The notes under the pieces: generated by a model
Seen by the model: only the letters and a program-made list of their open reading frames with translations
The model's database searches: none
What the model was told of the DNA's origin: nothing
DNA from: Heterotrichella gracilis
Lineage: Eukaryota; Sar; Xanthophyceae; Tribonematales; Xanthonemataceae
Length of the DNA stretch: 64,000 bases
Assembly (NCBI GenBank): GCA_032358255.1
Contig: JAULBX010026940.1
Location: 496,001-560,000, forward strand
Reading direction: 5' to 3'
In this document: piece after piece, positions 8,457 to 15,219 of the stretch
Layout of the letters: every line of letters begins with the position of its first letter
Numbering within the stretch: position 1 is the stretch's first letter
Position numbers and translations under genes: made by a program

Positions 8457-9307
8457 ATTTTGCTTGATGACGGCAACGCGAAGCATTGAGCGAGGTGGTG
8501 TGGGGGCAACCAAAAAATCAAATCCTGAATATTTTTGAACTTTATTTTTGGAGTCATTTTTTCCTTGATGACGGCAATGCGAGGCATTGAGCGAAGCGGT
8601 GCGGGAGCAACCAAAAAAGTCATTCTTTAATTAATTCTTGCCGTCACTTTTTGCTTGATCAAAAAGTAACCAAAAAATCAAGGCTTGCAAAGAAATTGCT
8701 CGATTTGTAGTTTTAATTTTAAATTGTCGCCCGCAAACTCGCCCCATCAGGAAATTCAGTTGTGAGGGGCTCAAACAGCGCGGGCTCATAGGATTTTAAA
8801 TGCAGCAGTACTACTCAAATACATAAAACCATTTAGCATTTAAAATCTGTCACGAAAATTAAAACACAAATCTATCGCAATTTCTTTGAGGCCACCTCAC
8901 TAGGTGTGCTCACGCGAACGGATTTTGCGAACGATAATTCTGCGGTTAGATGTTTGAGTTTTCGGCGCGTGGGCCGGGCAAAACGCTTGGCGTGGGAAGG
9001 GTGAATTGATTTTTTTGTAGAAAAGCAATAAAGGCGCTTGTCGTTTAAAATTCTGTTCTTTCCAAATAAAAAAGCGGAACAGAATTTTTTACTTTATTAG
9101 CTTTTCAAAAAAAATCAATAGCGGGTGGAAAGATCGTTTTGCCTTGTCTTTTGTTTACTTTTCGACTAAGGAAAAGTAAATGAAAAGAATTGTGCCGCCG
9201 CACAAAGCTGGCTCAAATGTGTTTGTGAACCTCATTTTGCTAAATCGCAAAATCCTACGCAAAAGCGACAAAAAAACATAAAGAAATTTCTGAACTTTTA
9301 TTTCTGT
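8457..9307. repeat. Structured intergenic repeat, copy 1
   Basis: No gene is supported between 8391 and 9942; the stretch is two head-to-tail copies of a folded repeat. Copy 1 contains two ~60-bp hairpin modules around AATGC-nnn-GCATT (8461-8520 and 8552-8618), a terminal hairpin that begins GTCACTTTTT and ends AAAAAGTAACC (8643-8671), the three-armed core (8688-8888), a GC-rich stem module (8908-8974) and a long palindrome (9006-9118). It closes with hairpins around ATTTTGC/GCAAAAT (9234-9253) and TTGTGC/GCACAA-type pairs. 8596-8921 is identical by eye to 9352-9677 in copy 2. Short ORFs here read through the repeat in the same way at other loci and are not genes. Confidence 0.85.
8688..8888. 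other. Three-armed folded core of repeat copy 1
   Basis: The outer arms (CAAAGAAATTGC at 8688 and GCAATTTCTTTG ending 8888) continue inward as ATTTGT/ACAAAT and GTTTTAATTTT/AAAATTAAAAC, about 29 paired positions. They enclose two hairpins. The first has outer stem GCCCGC/GCGGGC (8729-8734, 8780-8785), an internal loop AAACTC / TCAAACAGC, and apical stem GCCCC/GGGGC (8741-8745, 8766-8770). The second is a 12-bp stem starting GATTTTAAATGC. Equivalent cores are at 9444-9644, 28648-28849 and, with the left arm replaced, 13100-13262. Confidence 0.8.
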
Positions 9308-9880
9308 CGTCACTTTTTCCTTGATGACGGCAATGCGAAGCATTGAGCGAGGCGGTGCGGGAGCAACCAAAAAAGTCATTCTTTAATTAATTCTTGCCGT
9401 CACTTTTTGCTTGATCAAAAAGTAACCAAAAAATCAAGGCTTGCAAAGAAATTGCTCGATTTGTAGTTTTAATTTTAAATTGTCGCCCGCAAACTCGCCC
9501 CATCAGGAAATTCAGTTGTGAGGGGCTCAAACAGCGCGGGCTCATAGGATTTTAAATGCAGCAGTACTACTCAAATACATAAAACCATTTAGCATTTAAA
9601 ATCTGTCACGAAAATTAAAACACAAATCTATCGCAATTTCTTTGAGGCCACCTCACTAGGTGTGCTCACGCGAACGGCATTGCGGCTGTGGCTTTGCGGT
9701 TAGGTGTTTGAGTTTTCGATCTTGATCTTTTGCAGAGATAGCCAGCGAGCTAAGCTTAGGCGGTTAGTTGAGGGCAATGCAAAGCATTGAGCCAGCATGT
9801 GTGTGGGCTTCACACTACCCTGCTCAAATATGCACTGCATATTTATCCTGCGCCAAAAGTGACAAAAAAAATGAAAAAAA
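9308..9880. repeat. Structured intergenic repeat, copy 2
   Basis: Starts with the AATGC hairpin module, then the terminal hairpin 9399-9427 and core 9444-9644. After 9677 it leaves copy 1 and follows the variant end seen in copy 4: 9482-9768 is identical by eye to 13100-13386 (287 bp). It then has an AATGC-aaa-GCATT hairpin, a GTGTG/CACAC hairpin at 9801-9815, the hairpin AAATATGC/GCATATTT (9826-9844) and a right end GCGCCAAAAGTGAC followed by an A run. Confidence 0.85.
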
Positions 9881-9942
9881 TATCTTGAAAAATTCACGGT
9901 TTTTTTTCATTAAAAAATAAAATAAACGCAAGAACAGATTAT

Positions 9943-10395
9943 TTATCGTTCTGCTATTTCTTTTAACTTCTTAAGCGCAATTGGCCACATCTCATTCATC
10001 ATGGCATCCCATGCCTCGTTGCTATCGAGCTCGGCGATAAAGCGGGTGCTGTTGTCGCTGATCTTTTCTAAAGTATAATTTTCGTACATGGGCGCCCAGG
10101 CTTTTACCTCATCGCTACTAGTGTCTTCAATGCCTTTTACAATTTGGCCGTAATGTTTAATGGAGAGGTAAGAAGGCTGCTCACTTTTTTCGATCTGCGA
10201 AAGCATGCCTCCGGTTTTTCCCTCATCGTCTATTCCTAAAAAACGAATATTATCACCTTCGTTCCAACTGCCTTCAAAATAGGAAGTGGGGTTAAAAGCA
10301 GCAGTCCATTCGCTGTAAGTTTTAGTTCCTATAACGGCTTGCCAAACTTTTTCGCGGCTGGCATTAATGGTAATTTCGTAACGTAATTTTTTCAT
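9943..10395 (-). CDS. SRPBCC-fold protein (AHSA1/START-like)
   Basis: 150 aa. It opens with the family signature of AHSA1/polyketide-cyclase-like proteins, KKLRYEITINASREKVWQAVIGTKTYSEW, continues with strands ending in GSWNEGDNIRFLG and GMLSQIEKSEQPSYLSIKHYG, and ends with the long C-terminal helix (DAMMNEMWPIALKKLKEIAE) that closes the hydrophobic cavity. Proteins of this type bind small hydrophobic ligands or act as co-chaperone-like domains. No catalytic residue is assignable. It is downstream of a lipoprotein gene on the same strand (40 bp gap). Confidence 0.85.
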   Translation of the reverse strand: MKKLRYEITINASREKVWQAVIGTKTYSEWTAAFNPTSYFEGSWNEGDNIRFLGIDDEGKTGGMLSQIEKSEQPSYLSIKHYGQIVKGIEDTSSDEVKAWAPMYENYTLEKISDNSTRFIAELDSNEAWDAMMNEMWPIALKKLKEIAER

Positions 10396-10435
10396 GATAT
10401 TTAATTATTTAGTATTTAAAATAATTTTTTTAAAG

Positions 10436-11119
10436 TTAACAGCTTAACGGCATTTCAACAATTATTATTTTGTTTATTAGTTGTCCTGTGCTTTTTTGTT
10501 TGCCGGTTACGGTTAAAATGTAACGGTAAATAATTGCACTAAAAGGCGCTTCGTTAGCTGAGCTTAAAGCCGAAATTTTATTGTAATAATTCTCACCGCA
10601 ATGGTTTTTTACTTTATTTTTTAGTTCTTCCATATCTATTTCAGGAAGGGTAAAGCTTTCGTATTTGTCGGCAACAAAATGACCAGCAGCATTTTTTTCT
10701 AATTTTCTGTTAGGTGAATAAAAAATTTGCAAGGTATCGAGTGTACAAGGTGCTTCTTCGCCAATATCAATTTGCAACGTTCTTTCGCAGCGTTGTTCTA
10801 CAGTAATATCAGTAAGTTGTTCTGACGTAACTACCAATTCTTCACCCTCCATAGAAACACCAAGTTGTGGATGTATAAAGGCTGTATCTTTTGTATCAGC
10901 ATTAAAGGACAGTAAATTATACACGTCGGCTTTTACCCAATCACCAATAGACAAGGTGAACTCATTAAATTTAATGGCAAGAGCTTCTTGTTCTTTATTT
11001 GTTGAGCTGCTATCTGTTTTAGGAGGCGCTTGTTTGTTTTCGCTGATGTCAGACCCGGTGTTGCAAGACCAAAGACCAGTACATAAAAGAAGAACGTTTA
11101 TTTTATTTATGATACTCAA
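10436..11119 (-). CDS. Hypothetical lipoprotein
   Basis: 227 aa. Signal peptide with lipobox LWSC at about residues 16-19, then a Ser/Thr/Asn/Lys linker (residues ~25-45) and a mixed alpha/beta domain. Four cysteines in the mature part (EQRCERT, APCTLD, NHCGEN, MPLSC-stop) could form two disulfides, consistent with a periplasm- or surface-exposed lipoprotein. No family was recognised. It follows the small Cys-rich lipoprotein gene by 9 bp and precedes the SRPBCC gene, so the three are probably co-transcribed. Confidence 0.7.
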   Translation of the reverse strand: MSIINKINVLLLCTGLWSCNTGSDISENKQAPPKTDSSSTNKEQEALAIKFNEFTLSIGDWVKADVYNLLSFNADTKDTAFIHPQLGVSMEGEELVVTSEQLTDITVEQRCERTLQIDIGEEAPCTLDTLQIFYSPNRKLEKNAAGHFVADKYESFTLPEIDMEELKNKVKNHCGENYYNKISALSSANEAPFSAIIYRYILTVTGKQKSTGQLINKIIIVEMPLSC

Positions 11120-11128
11120 CCTATTAAA

Positions 11129-11350
11129 TTATTTTATAAGGCATTGCGTATAATTTCCATCAACATCTACAGGTGTAGAGCGATCGTTGCATTTTTTCTG
11201 GCGTTTGGCGGCTGTACCTTTAACGATAAAAGTACCTTTACCACCACTTTCGGGACGATTTGTATTGTAAGCTGTGCACTCGCAGGTGTATTTTTTACAA
11301 GCTGTTGTAAAAAATACAAGTATCACTGAAAGTGTAAAAAATAGTTTCAT
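11129..11350 (-). CDS. Small cysteine-rich lipoprotein (CKKxxCxC family)
   Basis: 73 aa. Signal peptide and lipobox TTAC are followed by KKYTCECTAYN, then a Lys-rich segment with a single Cys (KRQKKCNDRS), and the protein ends QCLIK. The same layout (lipid-attachment Cys plus K/R-K, a CxC pair, one mid Cys, a Cys four residues from the end) is shared with four tandem genes at 55.8-56.9 kb, so this is a dispersed paralog. Four mature cysteines would allow two disulfides. Function unknown; membrane-anchored in periplasm or at the surface. Confidence 0.75.
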   Translation of the reverse strand: MKLFFTLSVILVFFTTACKKYTCECTAYNTNRPESGGKGTFIVKGTAAKRQKKCNDRSTPVDVDGNYTQCLIK

Positions 11351-11593
11351 GATTTTTTTTAATCTATTACTAAATTACAAAAACAAAGACACTTTAGGAA
11401 ATTCTTTAACTTGTCATTATGCTTTTTTTATCAATTGGAGCAGAGGAAATAGGCCGTGCAAATTTGAGCCAGCTTTGTCAGACCGCAATTCTGTGTTTGC
11501 TCAGGCGTAAAACCCAAATACCTTTACCTAAAGCAGTAGCTGTTATATCAAACAAGCCAAATTTCAATTAACTATTTTCATACAACTCTTTAG

Positions 11594-11601
11594 TATATTT
11601 G
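11594..11601 (+). promoter_or_regulatory. -7 promoter box TATATTTG
   Basis: An exact TAnnTTTG match, ending 5 nt before the ATG at 11607. Transcription would begin at or next to the start codon. The -33 element is unclear. The 256-bp gap 11351-11606 otherwise holds a fragment resembling the repeat-edge phrase GAGCCAGCTTTGT near 11466. Confidence 0.5.
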
Positions 11602-11606
11602 TAATA

Positions 11607-12440
11607 ATGAAACTCATTAAAGATCTTCAAATTGCAGGAAGCAAAGACAAACCCATTTTGCTGGATTGTTTTTATAAAGACGATGCAACAGCAAAACCAA
11701 TAATTATTTTTTCGCATGGCTTTAAAGGCTTTAAAGATTGGGGACATTTTAATTACATGGCGCAACAATTTGCAGAAGCGGGTTTTATCTTCATTAAATT
11801 TAATTTCTCACACAACGGCACTACGGTTAGCGACCCACAAAATTTTGGCGACCTCGAAGCTTTTGGCAATAACAATTATATTATTGAGCTAGACGATCTT
11901 AAAAAAGTAATGGATTGGAGCTTAAGTTCTGCCGATCTTAAAAACGAAAGCGACACTAATAAATTGTATTTACTCGGGCATAGTCGTGGGGGTGGCATCA
12001 CCATTTTAAAAGCAGGAGAAGACAGTCGCGTAAAAAAAATAGTTACCTGGGCCTCGGTAAGCCAGATGGACCGAAACAAACCATTAACGGTTGAAACCTG
12101 GAAACGTGATGGCGTGGTGTACGCCAAAAATGCGCGCACGAAACAAAATATGCCCTTGTATTACCAGTTTTACGAAAGCATCTTAGCAAATAAAGAGCGC
12201 CTTAATATTAACCATGCTGTAAAACGCTTAAGCATTCCTTTTTTAATTGTGCACGGCACTTCTGATACGGCGGTGAAGTATCACGATGCCGAAGAACTCT
12301 TACACAGCGCGAAACGTGGCGAGCTTTTAAAAATAGAAAATGGTGATCACACCTTTGGTGTGAAACATCCTTTTGTATTACCGCTTCCTGAAATGGCAAA
12401 AGAGGTGATCGAAAAAACGATTGGTTTTTTTCAGCAGTAA
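11607..12440 (+). CDS. Alpha/beta hydrolase (dienelactone-hydrolase/S9-like)
   Basis: 277 aa. The oxyanion region is IIIFSHGFKGFKDWG near residue 33, the nucleophile elbow GHSRGG near residue 128, the acid is probably Asp in HGTSDTAV near 219 and the catalytic His is in NGDHTFGV near 247. The order and spacing fit a serine alpha/beta hydrolase without a large lid. The substrate is unknown (ester or short peptide). No signal peptide, so cytoplasmic. It is monocistronic: a promoter box sits directly at the start, and repeat DNA follows its stop. Confidence 0.88.
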   Translation: MKLIKDLQIAGSKDKPILLDCFYKDDATAKPIIIFSHGFKGFKDWGHFNYMAQQFAEAGFIFIKFNFSHNGTTVSDPQNFGDLEAFGNNNYIIELDDLKKVMDWSLSSADLKNESDTNKLYLLGHSRGGGITILKAGEDSRVKKIVTWASVSQMDRNKPLTVETWKRDGVVYAKNARTKQNMPLYYQFYESILANKERLNINHAVKRLSIPFLIVHGTSDTAVKYHDAEELLHSAKRGELLKIENGDHTFGVKHPFVLPLPEMAKEVIEKTIGFFQQ

Positions 12441-12454
12441 AAAACTATTATTTA

Positions 12455-12862
12455 ATTTTTTTTCTTTACTTTTCTTTTGTCGAAATACGTTTAATTTTAT
12501 GAGGCCACCTTACTAAGTGTGCATACGCGAACAGATTTTGCGGATGGTAATTCTGCGGTTAGATGTTTGGGATATCCGCGCGAGCGCACACAGTTTTCCG
12601 GCCTCATAAAATTAAACGTGAAAATCTTTGTGGCTTTAAAAGCGGGTACAAAAAAGTCTTCTACAAATATGCATCAAGAAGTTTCGTGACGACTTTTTTG
12701 GGCAGGATGTGCGGGGAAGCCATGCTGTTTGAGGGCACACAGATTTATCTCTGGCCCGAGTTCATGGCTTCGGCTTAAAGCCATAAAGATTTTAGTTTAA
12801 TTTTATGCAGCCTTGACTTTTGCCAACTTTTTGTCAAGAAAAAGTTGGTTAAAAAAATATTT
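12455..12862. repeat. Structured intergenic repeat, copy 3 (GGCCTCAT type)
   Basis: No gene is supported between 12441 and 13570. Copy 3 has a perfect 20-bp inverted repeat (12487-12506 with 12600-12619) enclosing a stem GTGTGC/GCACAC (12517-12522, 12586-12591). The right arm can instead pair with GTTTAATTTTATG at 12795-12807, enclosing AAAAAAGTC/GACTTTTTT and the hairpin GAAGCCATG/CATGGCTTC (12716-12724, 12763-12771). Inside that hairpin the minus strand shows AACTC and TCAAACAG internal-loop strands and apical stem GGGC/GCCC. The right end is hairpin CCAACTTTTT/AAAAAGTTGG. Copy 6 has the same build. Confidence 0.82.
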
Positions 12863-12878
12863 CGTAAATAATTTTTGG

Positions 12879-13530
12879 AGTCACTTTTTCCTTGATGACG
12901 GCAATGCGAGGCATTGAGCGAGGTGGTGCGGGGTAACCAAAATCCCGATAGCTATCGGGACAAGGCTTACAAAGGGCAAATAAGCTGTGCTTATTTGAGC
13001 CGGCTGGTGCGTAGTTTGATTTGTAGTTTTGTTTGCACACAGGCTGGCTCGTCGCTAAAAATGTTTGCCAAACATTTTCTTAACGCTCCGCCCTAAATAG
13101 TCGCCCGCAAACTCGCCCCATCAGGAAATTCAGTTGTGAGGGGCTCAAACAGCGCGGGCTCATAGGATTTTAAATGCAGCAGTACTACTCAAATACATAA
13201 AACCATTTAGCATTTAAAATCTGTCACGAAAATTAAAACACAAATCTATCGCAATTTCTTTGAGGCCACCTCACTAGGTGTGCTCACGCGAACGGCATTG
13301 CGGCTGTGGCTTTGCGGTTAGGTGTTTGAGTTTTCGATCTTGATCTTTTGCAGAGATAGCCAGCGAGCTAAGCTTAGGCGGTTAGTAGATTAGGCACAAT
13401 GAAAGTGAAGCTTAGCGAGGCGGCGGTTTTTCTTTCGCTGCCTCTACGTCGCGAAAGAAAAAATCTCCTTCAAAAGATCAAATGCGTTTTGGTTACTTTT
13501 GAGCGCCAAAAGTGACAAAAAAAACGTAAA
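12879..13530. repeat. Structured intergenic repeat, copy 4 (chimeric)
   Basis: Starts with the AATGC hairpin module. The usual left arm of the core is replaced by hairpins CAAATAAGC/GCTTATTTG (12977-12997) and AAAATGTTT/AAACATTTT (13058-13078). From 13100 to 13386 it is identical by eye to copy 2. It ends with palindrome TTTTTCTTTCGC/GCGAAAGAAAAA (13427-13438, 13451-13462) and a terminal hairpin from GGTTACTTTT to AAAAGTGAC (13491-13516). It lies just downstream of the defence operon and its GNAT gene. Confidence 0.83.
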
Positions 13531-13570
13531 CAGTTTTCTGTGAATTTATTTTTTATGAATTTTAAAAAAG

Positions 13571-14110
13571 CTATTTTTTTAACAACCCATAATAAACCAA
13601 ATCTACCAACTCACCACTGGTAGTCTTATAATCCTTACGGAGCAACCCTTCTTTTTCAAAACCGAGTTTTTCTGCGAGGGCGCAGGCCTCTGTGTTGGAG
13701 GGTTGTGTGCGTAAAAATAATTTTGTAAAGCCCAGCTCATTAAATAAATGGTTGATGACAATTTGCATGGCTTGTTTAGAAATGCCTTTGCTTAAATAGT
13801 CTTTTGCTAAAAAACAACCAAACTCTGCTTTTGGAATGTTCCAATCTATATTTTTTACATCAATGTAACCAACCGCATTTTGGTTGGTAGTATCTATTAT
13901 TATAAAAGGAAAATACTCTTTTGCCTCGCGGCGTTTCATATTGTTAGCAATAAATTCTTCGGTGGCTTCTAAAGTTTTTGTTTTGCTAACGGTACCTGCA
14001 AAACCGCTCTCCAGGCGAGGGCGATTGGCCTCAACCATTTTAAAAAATGCCGCCGCATCGTTTTGCTGCATGGGACGGATGAGGTAATTATGGAAGGGGG
14101 TAGGGTGCAT
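13571..14110 (-). CDS. RimJ/RimL-type GNAT acetyltransferase
   Basis: 179 aa from the ATG at 14110 (MHPTPFHNYLIRPM); the longer frame to 14215 would overlap the upstream nuclease gene by 68 bp and adds a non-conserved basic stretch, so the shorter start is preferred. The domain has the RimJ/RimL layout: YLIRPMQQNDAAAFF, AVGYIDVKNIDWNIPKAEFGCFLAKDYLSKGISKQA (acetyl-CoA loop with K-G-I-S-K), FLRTQPSNTEACALAEKLGFEKEG. Such enzymes acetylate protein N-termini or small molecules. It is 37 bp after the defence-operon nuclease and may ride on that transcript without being part of the system. Confidence 0.85.
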   Translation of the reverse strand: MHPTPFHNYLIRPMQQNDAAAFFKMVEANRPRLESGFAGTVSKTKTLEATEEFIANNMKRREAKEYFPFIIIDTTNQNAVGYIDVKNIDWNIPKAEFGCFLAKDYLSKGISKQAMQIVINHLFNELGFTKLFLRTQPSNTEACALAEKLGFEKEGLLRKDYKTTSGELVDLVYYGLLKK

Positions 14111-14147
14111 GGATAATAGCTTATTAATAAGAGCAAATCGAATTAAG

Positions 14148-15173
14148 TTATTTTTTATGCGATTTGAAGTTTTCTTCAAATATTTTCTTTTCTCTTGCCA
14201 AAAAAAGTTGCTCAAAAGATAAAAAAGTTTTACTAAGCCAGCCAGATCCGCTTTGCAAATTTTTCTTTTTAATAGATGGACTGAAAGCGTGAATCGGTTC
14301 AGCTAGAAAAAACAGAATCCTTTTATTATTATTCCAATTCCATGTTTTTTTTAATTCTTCTAAAACGTCCTTGTTTTTATTTACCCAATGCTTGGAACGG
14401 TTATTCAAACAGATTTCTTGAAAATGTTTCCAGTCTTCTACAATTTCTCTTTTCTGTATGCGCGCAATGTAACTGATGCCAGGGACGATTCCAGTATGAA
14501 TTTTTGCTAAATTGTCGCCAAAATGAGGTGCAAAGTATATTGCATTATACAATTCACTCGTTTCTTTTATAAAGTCACAACAGTATATGTTGCAATTCAA
14601 AAACATTTTTAGAGTAAGAAGGTCGTTTAATTCTCTAGCATAAATTTCGGTTGGAGTTTTGATTTTTATCATTTTGTGTTCTTCTAAATATTTAATTAAA
14701 TTATTGCAGAGCAGATTAAATTTACTTTGTTTACTAATTTTTTGCAGAACATTATAAACTTCATTCCATTTGATATATTTTAAACCGTTTGCTTTTTGAT
14801 TTGGATGAGGAGTGAAATTAGTTAACAGTATTTTTTTCTTACCAATGTACTTTCTTGATTGAATTATTGGATTCGAAGAATCTATTTTAGCTTCAATTAT
14901 CCAAAGGCCCTTTTTTGTTTCAATTTGAATATCAGCTCTATCAAAATTATGATAAGACTCAATTGTAACTGCTAGAATATTGCCTTCAATACCAAATAAA
15001 TTTGTGAACGCGAGAGGTTTTTCGGAAATTATAAAACCTAACATGGCAGTAATTCTAGTTTCTTTCGGTTGATTTCCAAACGATCCTAAAAGACTTGTTA
15101 CAGTTTTACCGGCACGATAAAGGGGGATTCTTTCTATTTCGGAATTGTATGCTTTTTTATTTAAAGAATTCAT
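14148..15173 (-). CDS. PD-(D/E)XK nuclease-like protein, last gene of defence operon
   Basis: 341 aa. Residues ~35-100 show the PD-(D/E)XK pattern: Glu in KETRITAMLGFI, Asp in DRADIQIETKKG and EAK in LWIIEAKID. The remainder is helical with aromatic-rich segments (HWVNKNKDVLEELKKTWNWN) and ends with a basic tail. I do not recognise a named family. It follows the AAA ATPase gene by 46 bp on the same strand, suggesting an accessory nuclease of the helicase-methylase-ATPase system; that assignment is inference from position. It could instead be a stand-alone nuclease or a regulator using a dead nuclease fold. Confidence 0.75.
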   Translation of the reverse strand: MNSLNKKAYNSEIERIPLYRAGKTVTSLLGSFGNQPKETRITAMLGFIISEKPLAFTNLFGIEGNILAVTIESYHNFDRADIQIETKKGLWIIEAKIDSSNPIIQSRKYIGKKKILLTNFTPHPNQKANGLKYIKWNEVYNVLQKISKQSKFNLLCNNLIKYLEEHKMIKIKTPTEIYARELNDLLTLKMFLNCNIYCCDFIKETSELYNAIYFAPHFGDNLAKIHTGIVPGISYIARIQKREIVEDWKHFQEICLNNRSKHWVNKNKDVLEELKKTWNWNNNKRILFFLAEPIHAFSPSIKKKNLQSGSGWLSKTFLSFEQLFLAREKKIFEENFKSHKK

Positions 15174-15219
15174 CTAACCTCGACTTTTTGCAGTCTTTTT
15201 CGAATTTAAAATATGTTTT

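Noticed and set aside
8387-8623. Minus-strand reading frame translating to LVAPAPLRSMPRIAVIKEKMT and similar frames at 9155-9379, 12849-13040 and 28411-28641
   Set aside because: All four read the same AATGC hairpin module and neighbouring repeat DNA; their similarity follows from the repeat and they lack start contexts or conserved ends.
8921-8970. Integron attC-like site (GTTAGAT resembles a core-site half)
   Set aside because: Only one GTTRRRY half is present, no matching RYYYAAC partner, no cassette array and no integron integrase.
8391-9942. CRISPR array
   Set aside because: The repeats are hundreds of bases long and near-tandem only twice, with no regular short spacers and no cas genes.
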